NCBI GenBank assembly: GCA_014773175.1
Contig: VXCM01000050.1
Coordinates: forward strand, 124,001-188,000
Length of the DNA: 64,000 nucleotides
Direction: 5' to 3'
Origin: Lucifuga dentata
Taxonomy: Eukaryota; Chordata; Actinopteri; Ophidiiformes; Bythitidae
Below, piece after piece: positions 1 through 13,732 of the stretch (the first letter of the stretch is position 1; every line of letters begins with the position of its first letter). A model generated the notes under the pieces. The model saw nothing but the letters and a program-made list of their open reading frames with translations, was not told the origin of the DNA and did not search any database. The translations under genes and the position numbers were made by a program.

Positions 1-971
1 AAGAGATCCAATTTAGAAAAACTATGACTGCTAAATAGTTTAAGAAGAGCCTTTTAACTAAAATTATTATAATTCAACTGGCAGGGTGGCCTTGGTTGTG
101 TTCATACACATACACACACACACCAAAATCATCAAGTCATATCACTGACCTACAACCACGACACTCTCCCTAGTGCCTGCAGTGACCTTGGATCAGCAAT
201 TTCTCTCACACTCTTCTCTCCTTCCATTTATCTCCCCTTTCCTCTTTTTTTGGTTCACTTCTCCATATCTTCCCTCATTCCATCCCTCCCTTCCTCTGTC
301 TGTCTGTGTGTGTGGTCTAGAGACACTGTAAATCCCCAGTTCACACACAGTGCCACCCAAGGCGACACTCAGGCCTTATCCACAGTATCAGTTGTCTGCT
401 GCCATGTCAAACTGATCATTTGTGCCTTCATAGTCTATTCTTAATGAACTCCTTCCACTTGCATAAAAGGATACAAAGCACAATCACTTTGATATATGCC
501 ATAAGAATTAACTTGTAAATTCCCATCCATTATGAGAGCAGTTATCAACAGATGCTTTCTTTTGTCTTTGTCAAGTGGCTTGTCCTTGTACAAGAATTTA
601 TTGTAGATAGATGATGCACACAGTATCACATGTTTCACACACAGTGATACTGGCTTCAGCTGAAAAACTCAAGAAGCTGAGACCTTGTTTCTTTCATTCT
701 TTCATTCTCAGCCACTAGAGAGAAATACTTTGACAAATGATCTTTTCTCAAGTGTCTTGCTTTGCATTCATTCCCACCTTAATCAATATGCTATTTCTTT
801 CTACTGTTTGCTCATCCTGTCTTTCACCTGGATGTTGCACAACTGATTACTTAACAAGCTGTCACAACTGCAGGTCCTGGTGACAGAGGAGGATTAATTT
901 CTGTCAGCTCTGAGGCTCTGGGAACAGTGGAGGCGTTGAAAAATAACGCCCTGTGTCCTTGCCTGGCTGGC

Positions 972-980
972 TGGGTGGTC
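972..980 (-). promoter_or_regulatory. Exact GLI 9-mer, distal upstream
   Basis: TGGGTGGTC about 18.9 kb upstream of the ptch1 start codon. About 80 bases before it is GGATTAATTTC, a TAAT homeodomain-type core. A candidate distal enhancer site by motif only. Confidence 0.4.
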
Positions 981-1147
981 TAGAGGCACAAATATCATAC
1001 TTAGTGACCATTCTCTCTACAGTTCACATCAGCACATTCAAACAAACAGAGGTCCAGAACACATTACTAGAATGCAGACAGAGACATGCAACGCACACTG
1101 TAGCTTTTTTCAGACATGGTTGAGAGATGAAATGTGGAGAGAGGGAG

Positions 1148-1148
<1 letters not shown>

Positions 1149-1210
<62 letters not shown>
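1149..1210. repeat. (TA)n(GA)n compound microsatellite
   Basis: About 13 TA units followed directly by about 18 GA units. Confidence 0.95.
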
Positions 1211-1212
<2 letters not shown>

Positions 1213-1386
1213 AATGCAGAAGAGAGTGGAGGAAAGGGTGATACAGAAAGCAACTCTGTAAAACAGAGGGAATGAGATGGGAGGCAAGGGAAAGGAATGA
1301 AAGGACAAAGAAAGAGGGAAAAAGAAAGTATCAGTGTGAGAGAGCAAGAGAAAGGGCCTTGCACTGCTCTGTGTGTGGTCTGAAGA

Positions 1387-1517
1387 CCTCCAGGCTTGTT
1401 CCGGGGTGAGTGTATTAGTGCGCCCTTCCTGGGCCTGCAGAGGAAGAGGGANCCTCCAGGCTTGTTCCGGGGTGAGTGTATTAGTGCGCCCTTCCTGGGC
1501 CTGCAGAGGAAGAGGGA
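1387..1517. repeat. Duplicated contig overlap around single N (65 bp x2)
   Basis: 1387-1451 and 1453-1517 are identical 65-base segments separated by one N at 1452. This pattern recurs seven more times in the window and most likely marks an unmerged contig overlap rather than a biological duplication. Confidence 0.85.
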
Positions 1518-3216
1518 AAAATTAAAGAAGTAGAAAGGGAGAAGACTGCACAATAAAGGGAATGTTTGCCTTTACTTGTGTATGAGAATGAATGAGTGAG
1601 TTCTTCTTTTATGTGGAATAAGCAAGCAAACACTGGCATGTTTGGCCTGCCATGGAGAGATTACTGTGTTATTTGCAAATATATCTGCTTCCTGCCAAAC
1701 TACGCTTTTCACTGAGCCATCACCAAGCAAGAATGAAGCCTTTTCTCTATGACACAAATGCCCTCACTTAGGATTTGTGCACTGTGTGCATATGTGTGTG
1801 GCTGGTTGTCAAAGTTATAGGTGTTTTTTTTTTTTAAGAAAGGAATAACTATGATGGATTTTGTGTAATTTATTTTAAAGTATACCAAACACTGCATCAT
1901 TTTTCAATATTTTTCTTTTCTTTGGTTAATCTTTATTTTACCAGGATAATTTCTTGAGATCAGAATATCCTCTTTCTCTTTTTTCTTTTTGGCCAGGACC
2001 AAATTAAGTCATACTGTACAGTATATGTTTGTACCTATTACAGTAAGTTATAATTTTAGCACTTCCTGTAGGACACTGTCCATGGTTTACTTACCTTTGG
2101 AAAAGCCCCATTAAACCTTCACCAATCTAATTTAAGCTTTAAGTAATTATCAAAGCTAAATCAAAATACCAGAACTATTTCATCCTATTACAGATTAATG
2201 CGTATCTGCAGCCAACCTTGCTGCATGCAGGATGTTTGCCCAAAATGAGGCTGTTGGATGAAACCTGAAAACTCCACTCCTTGACTTGCTGAAAAACTCC
2301 ACTAATTTTATGCTTGGTTACACATCAAGTTAAAAAAAAAAAAAAAAAAAANAAAAAAAAAAAAAAAAAAAAGAAGCACTGTTATAACAGTTGTACACAA
2401 AAAACAAGGCAGGGATAGTTGGTGTGAATTCGACTGGCAATTAAAAAATCATTCATTAGAGATATTAAGCAGCACAGACAGAATACAAACTCAAACCAAA
2501 ACCATGTAATTATTTTCTCATTAAAAATTAAAGTCAGAGATTAAAGTCAGAATTCTGAAGCTGAAAAAATTCACAATTCAGAAAATAAAAAGTCAGAATT
2601 CTGAGATGAAATTCACTGTTTGACAGCCAATGGTAGAGAAGTGATGGTGACTGATGAGTGAGCTCTGTGTGGATGGAGTCTTTCTTCTCACACAGAGATG
2701 TGCATGCACACAGCTTGGGAGAGCATAAGCTGAATATACACAGAGACATAATGCAAAACATTTTCTGTTTCACAAATGCATGTGCGCATGCACACACATA
2801 CACACACACACACAACACAAACATGCACAAATCCAAACAAAGTGCACACAGCCACATACGTACATCAAACAAACACGATTTTCAGCAGAGAAAATTATTT
2901 GTGCTCATTTAAAATCAATGATCGCTGGGGCCCTGATCCCAATTCCAAAGACATTTTGTGCCCCTTCAATGAAATGTGGGTCTGCATCTCAGTTTAGGTG
3001 ACTGCAAAACCCAGGGAAAAGGAGGTCTGGTGCTGAACAGACAGGGTTACATATGAATCAACTGCTGTGTCCCTAAATACAGAGACCCACATATCACTTA
3101 TTTTTTCAAACAGAGTCTGATTGGACTCCATCAGTCATTTGTTAAGGCTGAAGCAGAGGTTTTTCCACCTTCGGCCTAGAGGGAACCAGATGTCATCACA
3201 TATATACTGTATGTGT

Positions 3217-3256
<40 letters not shown>

Positions 3257-3540
3257 CCAATTAAGGACTAAATTAGTAAATATAACTGCTGCATACCTGA
3301 ACATATAGGATGATTTGTGATCAACTCTGATCATATTTTTTTCTTTTAAAATATATATATGCAACAACATAAGTAAAAGTGTCCTAAAAACAAACTTAAC
3401 AATGTATTGTTTTGAAAGAATATACCAATATAGGACAAAATGAGAAAAATGTATAAATAAAAACAAACATTAGTAACTACAATAAAAAGCCATAGAGCAA
3501 ATACTGTTTTAAAGATTAGTTTAAAACATTTAACAGAGTT

Positions 3541-3606
3541 TGCTGACCTGATCCCCAGTGAGAAACATTGTTTTGCTGACCTGATCCCCAGTGGGAAACA
3601 TTGTTT
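3541..3606. repeat. Tandem 33-bp repeat, two copies
   Basis: Two adjacent 33-base units beginning TGCTGACCTGATCCCCAGTG differ at one base (A/G). A recent small tandem duplication. Confidence 0.85.
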
Positions 3607-3968
3607 TATTGTATAACCTAGAGTCAGAACAGTGAACAGAATGGAGATAAGGTGCAGTCAAGTTGCCAAAATGAGTCTGATACTGTATGTCATCACTGAG
3701 GGGTTTTTGTTAGTTGCCACAGAATTCTGGACTAATTGTAATGTATTCTTGACTTTAACAACTATACGGTTCAGTAAAATAGTCTAGACAAGCGAAAATA
3801 AAGACATGGATGATAGTCTCTAACCTATACACGCACAAAGACACACATACATATATGTTACACACTCAAAATTACAGTTATACACAAACAGGCATATTCT
3901 GGGGTGGCTTGTAGGTCTCTAACAGGGAAAATGATTTGTTAATTTATACATATTTTAATATTTCAGTT

Positions 3969-4036
<68 letters not shown>
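3969..4036. repeat. (GATA)17 microsatellite
   Basis: An uninterrupted run of 17 GATA units, the longest perfect tetranucleotide array in the window; likely polymorphic. Confidence 0.95.
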
Positions 4037-4144
4037 TTATGACATTATGGTAGTTATTTGAAAAAGAAAACTAATATTGTGAGAATGGGAGTATGCAGGT
4101 TCCACCTATTCCAGGGTTTGCACAGGTGTGACTACATGGGTGAT

Positions 4145-4185
<41 letters not shown>

Positions 4186-7100
4186 GCAAGGTCATGTCCC
4201 TGTGTTTATGCACCCATCCTTCTAACAAGACACATTTACCACTGACATCCAGCATCCAGGAATGTTTATGATAATCTGTTAAATATAATGATGGCTCGGT
4301 TTGTCTCCATGAATTAAGGCCTTTCTTATAAAAAGAAGAAAAGGAGGGTTCCCCTGGGGCATGTTTGGGGCTCTCTCCCTGCAGCACAATGGTTTTAACA
4401 CACAGCTTGGGAGAGCTATAACTGTGCTCTGTATATAAGCTGTGACTTTAGACTGCCTGCTAAATACAAGCCAGAAATCCCATGTGACATTCACTGGGTT
4501 TTTACTGTGAGATGCTTGGAGTTCTGTGCTATGTCTTTTTAGAGGGTGCTGTGGCAGTTTTTGTGTGAGACAAAAGCCCCAAAAGTTACTTGTGTCTTGC
4601 CATCAATAACTAGAATAACACATCAGTACAGAGGCATGCTTTTTTTCAATGGATACATGAAACTGCATAAACTTTCAGTACTGGAACAGATACAATTTCT
4701 ACTGATTTATCCTCATTCTCTTCCTCCTACTCCTGCTCCTTGTGTTTTATACAACCATAACATCAATGATCAACCATCACTGACCATTTTCTGCAAAATG
4801 TTTAGATATAAATGAATGTGATGTCACAAAAATAGACTGTAAATAATTCTTTGCTGCTTTTTAATCTATAAAATGACAAAAGGAGCGTGCTCTAAAGGGT
4901 AAGCCACAAGATTAAGCATAAAGCTGATACATATCTATAACATAGGACAGTACTGCCAATAGCAATTGGCGCTTCATTTCACATTATATATGAACTGTCA
5001 TGTGATTATACTAATCTTTAAAGGTGGCATTTTTATAGTCTGTGATGCAATCTATGTTCAAGTATTTGTTTCAGACAATGGCAATGTTTTACATACATCC
5101 ACTTTGAATTTCTTCTTTGACATTTTACAAAACAACTGAGGAAACAATGGAGCCTGCTGGGCCCCTCAATCAGAGCCCAGGCATAGCTCGACCAGAGCCA
5201 GATGTGGCTCTCAAGATGTTGATTATGTTTGTCTTGTTTACAAATGCATCTCAGAGCAGATTCCTCATTTTCTGGCCTTTCCTTTTTTCTCCCTCAGATC
5301 TATATACACAGACCTCCACTCTGACATAAACAGCCAACAAAGAGCATTTTGGTTCTTTCATATACAGGGAACTGTTTATTGGAAAATGTCGCTCAGGGCC
5401 ATGGTTTATGGCATCAGTGTAAGAATGGTGATTTTGTTTACTTGGAAGAAAAAAAGTACTACAGAAATCTTTGAGTAACAGTTAAATGCAGAGATGACAC
5501 TATCTCACATGGAATACAATTAAATTTAATTTTTCATTCATGCTACTCCAAATAACTTGTGTCTGTGACCGAAGCATGAAATAATTATTTTGTGTTCAAG
5601 TGAAAATGAGATATTGCTTTATCAGTCAGATTTTATTTAAAAATTAGACATTATAAACTCTGCTGCATGTACAGCGCCAATTTTGTTGTATGTTATGTAA
5701 TTTATTCATATCATTTGGGCATCCAGAGTGATATATAATATCTGCAGAATTGTAAAGAGTCTTAAAATCCTTGATCACAGATTTTGAGTATGAATTACAC
5801 TATGTCATGATCAGAGCCAGCACCAACAAAAGACAAAAAGAAAAAAAAAACCCCAGATCTGAGACCCTTGAATATACATATTTATAGCGTATGATGTTTA
5901 CAATTAATTAAAAATGTTTAAAATGTGCAATCAGTAATATTTCTGTCCCTTTGCATAAAAATATATAGCATGGAGGAGTCAACAAGTACCAATGAATGCC
6001 AGTTGCCCCTGTTTCCTCAGCAACTGTTGAGATTTTAAAGTTTCTATTTGGTGGAAATGCTTGGAAAAAATATTAACAACATCTTTAAATCCACAAACTC
6101 TCAGATAAAGGAAGAAGAAGAAGAAGAAGGAAGAGATGTAAAGTACATTTTGAGTACATTTTGAGTGGAGATGACCTGTTCAGTGATGAGGATGTGTGAT
6201 AGTGACATACAATATTTATATTTCCCTTCAGAGCAATATAACAGCTGCAAATTTTATGTGTAGTGATAATTTTAGGAATATTTTATGAGTTGAGGTGGTG
6301 CCCTCAAGGTAAACAATACACGCACAAATGACAAGAATAAAGCAAAATGTGGATTTATCCCTTTGTTACAATAAATATAGTCATCCTGCCACACTCCTGC
6401 TGGGTTATAACTCATGTTCCTCGATATCTATATCATGAGGCCCCCCACTGTGCCTCCGTTTGAGGTCAACCAGTATGGCCCCTTTTGCCCCTCAGCACTA
6501 CTCTGGCAGGAAATGACCTCACACACAGAGAATGAACCCACACCATCAGACAACAACCCCCTTCACCTAAGGTCAAAGGTCAGTGGATTCATGGGGTACT
6601 CAGAATGTGTGTGTTTGAAATGTGTGAGGGCGTTCTCTGATCAATTGTCAGTGGTGGACAGTTGAAGGCCTTATGTATTTGCGTGAGTGAGTTTGTGGTA
6701 TGTCAGGCATGTGTGATTGTGTGCATATGTGAGCAAATATGTTTAGTTTTTTTAACTGTGTGTTTATGTGTACATCCACTTGGGCAGGCAGAGGCATAAG
6801 TTCACTTTTGATCAATGGTCTGTGCTGTGTGTCTGTGTGGGTGGGTGGGTGGTGGTGGGTGGGGATCCCATCTCTTCAAACATATATGTCTTGTGGACTT
6901 CTTGCAACTGTTTTTATGACTAACGTCTATTGAAGACTTGTTTACTTACAGGGCATTTATACCAGGTTTATTGATCTATGTAGTTTTAAAATGTAGATAC
7001 AAAAGATACAAAATATTACAAAAGAATGTAGATATAATCTGGTTCTACCCTACTTCACAACCTTGGAGGAAAGCACAACCTGACCCAGTATTTGCTCTGT

Positions 7101-7405
7101 AAAGCCAGAAAAGTAAAGCCAGAAAAAATATGTTTCAATGCCATTATAACCATTTTATGCAGCTGTATATATGCTTTAATAATGTATGCTGTATGTAGCT
7201 GTATGTATTATGCTTTAATAATGTCATTTGTAAGATCAAAGGGTGAATCCTTTGTAGAATGTCCAACTCAAAAATCAGACAATTTAATGTGTTTATGATT
7301 GTTATGATTGTTACACGGCCTTTAAATTCTTACTTAAGAATCATGGGATCAAGAATCATCATCCTTTAACTGAAGAATAAAATCTGACCATACACAATAA
7401 ATGTA

Positions 7406-8365
7406 AGTCTATAGGTGGGCAATATAGCCTTAAAATATCATGGTATCTTAAGGTATTTTTGCAATAACTGTGTTCAAGTATCACTGAAAGTTGTATTAGT
7501 GCAGAAGTAAATAATACTGTAACAATTTGAGTAAAACTTAACAAGTTTAAAAGCAGGTCCAGTACCTTGTTTCCCTTCAGTAAGCAATTAAATCTTGTAA
7601 TATTTTTGGTTGTAAACAATTGCTCAAATTAACTTGACCTGCTACTCATCAGTAGTGCATTAACATAAACAGTTTCATCAAATAAAATGACTGATAAGAC
7701 TTAAGATCTGATCTTAGGGAGGTTAAATATTCCCTCCAGCGCTAAATACTGTAAATACTGACACTGCACTTAAATACATCTCCTAAGTCTGACTCCACAA
7801 CAGGTCCATATGATTGAGATGAAGAAGTCAACTGAAGTGAGCGTAGCGGCTATGCTAACACTGTTCATACACCACAGCTAGTCAGTGTTGACAAAAATGT
7901 CCCTGCTTCACTAATTTCACTCCACCATGTGGTTTTTTTCTGTCACAGGGAGCACAACTAGCTAACACTCCAGCTGTGACTGACTGAGTCAGCCTCACTT
8001 TCCTGTTTGTTTCACTAATCAGCTGCTTGGCTCTCCTCCTAACACAAATTATGGATTTGTTGATATTGACTCAAGTGTTTCTGCTTCAGGTTATGAAACA
8101 AATTTGTGATTCCACCATTGGTTGTTAGCCATTTAGCCCTGAAACCACACCACTTCCAAACAACAAAGGTTTTTTTGAACTAATTTGTCAGGCGCTGACC
8201 CACTATTTACATGTTTGTTGTGTTTCTTCTTGTTGTGAATGATGTCAAAATTCATCAACACATCACAATATCATAAAGATCATGAATGACAAATTTTTTT
8301 TTATCACATAAACAAAATTACATTATTATCATGAATGATATCCTATAGCATAGCCCTGCATGTAT
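7406..8365. mobile_element. Possible decayed non-autonomous DNA transposon
   Basis: The left part begins GGTGGGCAATATAGC and continues with ATATCATGGTATCTTAAGG. The right part ends with ATGATATCCTATAGCATAGCC, approximately an inverted version of it. Such GGGC-ATAT ends are common on repeated elements in fish genomes. No transposase reading frame is visible. Boundaries and class are uncertain. Confidence 0.3.
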
Positions 8366-10838
8366 GTATGTATGTATGTGCATGTGTGCTTGCTTGCATA
8401 ACTACCAGTAATCTTTTGTGTATGACTACAGAATACATAGTTTCCTCACTCAGAAAGGATCCCAGCTCAGAATATTTTGATTAAACATATCATCAGTGTC
8501 ATAGAACCCTTTATAGATTATTAGTAAAATAATATATATTACCATGTAGGCACTTGGGCTTATAATGGATTTTTTTTCTAGGTAGAGTGCAAATTCTGAG
8601 AAATTGAACATCACAAGTGCAAGTATATGGTTCTTACCTCATGATTGTCAAGAATTACTTTTAACTCAAGCCAGAAATCACAAAATGACATTGTTGTGCT
8701 GGAGTTTTTCAAAATTTAATATTTCTAGTACAAAGGAGACAGTCTTTGTACTGCCACACAGATAGATAAATACATATGCATACATACATACTGTACATAC
8801 ATACATACATACATATATATTCACACACAAATGCAAACACATGTATGCAGACACACACATTCAAGCACATATGCATACATGACACACACAGTCCTATTTA
8901 GCTTATAGCTCAATCCAGACCGAGTTAATAACATGCTGGTTCCCCATCTTTTTCTTGTTTTAGTGAATCAGCACATCAGCAAATTTCTGTTTTTCCAAAT
9001 GACTTCATGATTGAAGACAAGCTCAACTCATTGTTGCCGATTGTGTTTTATGTCCAGATGCTTAAGGGAAACCATTCGTCTTGGTTGGATTTGAGTAAAT
9101 GTCTGACAGAACTTGTGTTGAAGTTTTGTGCCTTTAAAGCCTGTTTACACATACAGCTCCACAGTGTATGCCAGATTCAGGGCAGCTCCACTTTTCGTTG
9201 AGTTTTCCATTAAAATATTATGATGTGAAGACAGAGATGAATACTTCATCAAACTGGATGAAGTAACTAAAGTTCTTAAAATTATTGCTGTTTCTGTGTC
9301 TTCATTCTGTCATCGTGTCCCTCATTACTGATATAACTGGGAACAGCTTTCAATCTGCCATTCTCCCCCAAGCCAAATAATTTCATTGAATACACTCTAT
9401 CTGTGTAAGACCACAGCTGATTTTGTTTAAGATTACTTGTTCAGCCTTTCTGTGCTACACGCTAGCGTGGTGGGAGAGTGGATGGATGGTGTGTTTGTGT
9501 GTGTGGGGGGGAGGGGTGGAGNGAGAGAGAGAGAGAGAGAGAGAGAGAGACCCAAACCTGAAAGCCTGCAACACTACAGCCCCTTTTGCACCGCAAGAAC
9601 TTTTTCAGGAACTCGTGAACTTTCCTACCAGGAACCATTTTGGTAGGTTTGTTGGTAGGTTCAGTAGTTCAGGAACTGCTGTGTGGAACTCATAAAATAT
9701 CGACGACTGGTCAGATGCAAGCTTTGCTCAGTAGAAATTCAGCATTTTAAAATACTCGTGGTGTATGTTTATAGAATTAATCACAACATAAAGCTGTGCT
9801 GAGAAAATATTTTTAAATGAAAAAAAGCTACAGTACAAAAAAAAAAAAAANAAAAAAAAAAAAATAGCAATCCAAGTGTCTCTGACAGATACTATAGCAG
9901 TAAGTGGATGCTATTCTCAGAGACCAACCGGTGTGTGAGACAGCAATGTTTTTTTTGGTAACATTAGACAATAGCATGGACCCTCAGGATGAAGTATTTT
10001 CACCAGAAGGAAAGCTGTGTGTTTGTGATGTGGAAAGGCTGTTAGTGTGTGCACATCACTTGCTCTAATTTCCTTTAGCTTCATGGTACATAGTGAATTC
10101 AAGCAAGGCAATCATTCTGTACATTTACATGCATGTTAAAACTTTGAGTATGCTCTGAGTAAGGTAATAAATCAAAATTTTCAAACATTACATAAACACC
10201 ATAATTAGATTGAAATCAGGATACACTGACGTTGGCTTACTCTGTGTAATAGACCGAGATTGTGTGATTGCAAGTGTAAATGATTTATTCACCTTATCAT
10301 CTTTCAGCTCATGTTCAGTCTCATCTCATTATTTTCCAGCGTTTCAATCGCTGGTTGCAATAGATACAATATACAAAGCACCATTACATCACACTCGACT
10401 TCACCACAAAAATCCCAAACAATGCTGCTTTTCAGGAGAGCAGATTCATTTCTCAGCCAAGTCGTCTGAACGAGCACCTTGTCCGTGAAATGCAGATAAA
10501 CTGTCAACGGCACATTCTGTGTATACACAACAGCTGTTGGCAGTCAATGGAAAGTCAAAGCAACAATTAAAATGTAGGCAGTAAATGTTCTTCTATTACA
10601 TCCAGTTGTATTTACATTCAGATATTCCATCTGGACATATCAAGTCATTTTCTCTTTCACCATCAGCCATCTGCGTTGTTGCTGTCACAACGTCAATCCT
10701 CCTATAATCTAATTTTATCTCTGTCACAATAACTTCCTCATTCACACCTGGCTTTAAAATGGTGACTTAGAACAGAGAAACCCTCCTGAATGTCATGTTG
10801 TAGGCTCATGCGTAGCTGTTTGGATTTTTCAATTGAAT
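8366..10838. other. Intergenic DNA, no gene recognised
   Basis: Contains short CATA and CA repeats near 8770-8890, a (GA)n tract with N at 9522, a segment at about 9580-9700 rich in AGGAACT/AGTTCCT-type words that resembles a fish transposon fragment, and a poly-A run with N at 9851. Confidence 0.5.
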
Positions 10839-10970
10839 CGACAAAGAAGCAGTATAATACAATATCAACGCTGTGAGGAAGGCACCGAATGTGAAATAAG
10901 CAAAGAGAGCAGGCAAACAGATGGAAATCAAACACATTTGCTACACATATAGCATCCATGATGATGATCT
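10839..10970 (+). repeat. 132-bp inverted repeat, left arm
   Basis: Its reverse complement matches 12053-12184 with only two mismatches over 132 bases (98.5%). The arms are 1082 bases apart. An 8-base spacer follows this arm, then a perfect 33-base palindrome (10979-11011). Confidence 0.9.
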
Positions 10971-10978
10971 ACGTTTTA

Positions 10979-11011
10979 CGATACTGGTTCAATTGAATTG
11001 AACCAGTATCG
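10979..11011. repeat. Perfect fold-back palindrome (16-bp arms, 1-nt loop)
   Basis: CGATACTGGTTCAATT, a single G, then AATTGAACCAGTATCG. It lies just inside the left arm of the 132-bp inverted repeat. Confidence 0.9.
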
Positions 11012-12052
11012 ATTTTGGCTGGAATGTGAGAGTGTTAGACCACAGTATGCCCACATCTTGACCAACATGCATAAATTAGACAAGAAGATTGTTAGCAGGC
11101 CCTAATTAGGAACCAGGGAATTTAGCTGAAAGATACAAGCATGGGTAATTATGGTGGCTATTTTCCCCTGCTCAACTCAAACCTCACAATAAGCCCACCA
11201 GAAGTTTAAATAAAACAGTTTAGACACCCATAGACATGGATTAAAATGCACACACACACCTAAATGCAGGTGTGATAATAAGATAAGGTATCTTGATTGT
11301 TATTGTAGGTCATATAAGCAAATTATAAGTATTGTCTACTGTAGTACTTTGTCTTACTCTAATCATAGTTGGTCGCACTTACTTATTCTTTGAGGTTTGT
11401 TTCTGCCAAAGGAAAAAAAGAGACACTACTTTGTTATATTTGTGTTGATCACCTTCTATTTTAGGTCAATATTCTATCTTCCCTGTGTTGGGATATTTAT
11501 CAATCAGGGGGGTGGAATTCCATTTTCAAATTGCACTCTGGTCATCAGCCAAATGTTTCAACAGACACCAAATCTTGTAATTACAGGGTTTGGTGGTACT
11601 AGACACATCTCAAAATAGCTCTAGTGTTCCAAACAGTGCTTAATGCCATTTCATCACCATTAATACAACTCTTACGCCAGCACTGTAAACATCTACATAC
11701 AGAGAAACACTTACTGTATGAAATGTATGAAAAATGATAGAGCTGATTTGGAACATTAATATTTTGTGGTTGGTAATTAAAGAAGATGAATGTGTTGGAA
11801 TATTTTTTTCTTAATGATGGTTGATGCAGTTTGTTTATGAGCTTGAATTCCATTCAGGAGGGTAACAGTTCCCGCCGTTGTTAAGACTCAGCTGAACAGG
11901 AGGTCTGGGTGAGTAAACAGAGGTCTGGATAGCTTATGAGGTTCTTACCTTTAAATGTGTCACTTTTTCCAGAAGGCCTCCCACAGAGACCCACCTCAGC
12001 TCCAATGTAAGTAAGCAAAGCCTGCACCGAAATGAACAAGCAGTCAAAATGA

Positions 12053-12184
12053 AGATCATCATCATGGATGCTATATGTGTAGCAAATGTGTTTGATTTCC
12101 ATCTGTTTGCCTGCTCTCTTTGCTTATTTCACATTCGGTGCCTTCCTCACAGCATTGATATTGTATTATACTGCTTATTTGTCG
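12053..12184 (-). repeat. 132-bp inverted repeat, right arm
   Basis: Reverse-complement partner of 10839-10970. Open frames in the two arms translate alike only because of this duplication; I see no protein family in them. Could be the arms of a foldback element or a recent inverted duplication. Confidence 0.9.
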
Positions 12185-13355
12185 AGGCCATGTGTATACA
12201 TTCAGAGCAGCACACATTTCCTGTTAATGTTGGAGGCTGAATTCACTTCCAAAAATTACAGCTTTTCAGGCCAGTTCTGCAGAACAGACCATTGCCTTGT
12301 CTAAATACCAGCCAGCTCCAACATTGTCTATTCCAGATCTCAAGACAAATGCAGGCCAAACAGAGAAATGGACTGCTACACTGAGTCCAAATGAAGGACT
12401 CATAGAATTAAATAGTCCTAATAGGACTTAGTTGTGTTAAATGTCCTCACATTAAAATCAAGGACATTTAACTACTTTCTTTCAGGTACGCTCTTGAACT
12501 CTTTCTCTCAGTTCTGCTTTTTCACTTATCCTACCACACATGTATGCATATATTAAAAAAAAAAAAAAAAAAAAANAAAAAAAAAAAAAAAAAAACACCA
12601 TCTGAGGACCTGTCAAATTTGACCTTTATCAAAGAATTCTATGTTCCTTCACTATCAGCATCTCTTCTATTCTTTGCTATACAAGTATGATTGGATTCAA
12701 CGTTTAACATCTGAAGTAAGAAACACAAAATCAACTTCAATGAATTCAGACATGTATTTTAAATGAATGTGGGTTGCCTTTTGGGTTGTCAGTTTATCTA
12801 TTCTGATTGAGCCAGTCAAACATAAGCATTTTCTACATCACGTTATGATGCCTTTCGTTCATTTCTCAATCTTGCTGCTTGGTGAAGAATGGTGGAGTTG
12901 GTTTCTTGTATCCTCTCTGAGCTGCTCTGATTGTACATACAAAGCCAGTCGGAAATTGGGAGAGGTAAACAGAGGCCAGGCGGTGCTGCAAGCTGTCAAA
13001 TAGCCCTGTGTATGATTGAAGACAACCTTGAGCTGGAACATAAACATCCCAGCAGGCTCTAAACGTGCAGACAGCCCCAACCACCTCACAGGCAGCCATG
13101 ATGGACCAGGGGGAGTCACAGGGAGCCAGCAGCTGGATCAAGATGGAGGAAGAGAGGATAGTTTTATGGTTTGGCAGAATGGTACCTGTATGGGGCTTCC
13201 AAATTGGGGATAGGGTGGAGGTGTGCTTACAGGAGACTTTCTTGTGAACATGAATGCCTAGACTCACAAACTATTAAAGTCTGCATCTGAATGAATGGAA
13301 CGCATCAACATATTTTAATCAACAAAACTTCCTCCTCCCAGGCATCCATCCATAT

Positions 13356-13397
<42 letters not shown>

Positions 13398-13598
13398 ATT
13401 CATAACTTAATTGGGATCTTTAGGGCATTTGTTTTCATAAAGAGGTGTGCTTTGTTTGGGTTCTCTTGCTTTCTCCTCTTTATTCTTCCTTTTTTTCCAA
13501 TACATTTCAGGTTTTTAATGTGACTGGCTGTTCACACTGCAGCACTCTCTGACAGACGTGGCTACACGATTATTTCCATTCAGAACTACTCAAATAGG

Positions 13599-13732
13599 AC
13601 AGTTTCTAATTTTGGAGAACAGTATTTCATTCATGAAACAGTTTGTTTACAGCTTAGCGTGGTTCNACAGTTTCTAATTTTGGAGAACAGTATTTCATTC
13701 ATGAAACAGTTTGTTTACAGCTTAGCGTGGTT
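13599..13732. repeat. Duplicated contig overlap around single N (66 bp x2)
   Basis: 13599-13664 recurs exactly at 13667-13732, with C plus N between the copies. Same pattern as the other single-N joins. Confidence 0.85.

Larger units (their letters stand above)
1..7405. other. Intergenic DNA, no gene recognised
   Basis: AT-rich sequence with microsatellites, one duplicated contig overlap (1387-1517), a 33-base tandem pair (3541-3606) and a GLI 9-mer at 972. Open frames here are short and low-complexity; none has splice-bounded or family-like coding character. Confidence 0.6.

Noticed and set aside
3969..4036. CRISPR-like array
   Set aside because: Simple (GATA)n microsatellite without spacers; no CRISPR array or cas gene exists in this eukaryotic sequence.
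10738..10959. Similar peptides at 10738-10959 (-) and 12049-12240 (+) suggesting a gene family
   Set aside because: Explained by the 132-bp inverted DNA repeat; the similarity stops exactly at the repeat ends and is no better at protein level.
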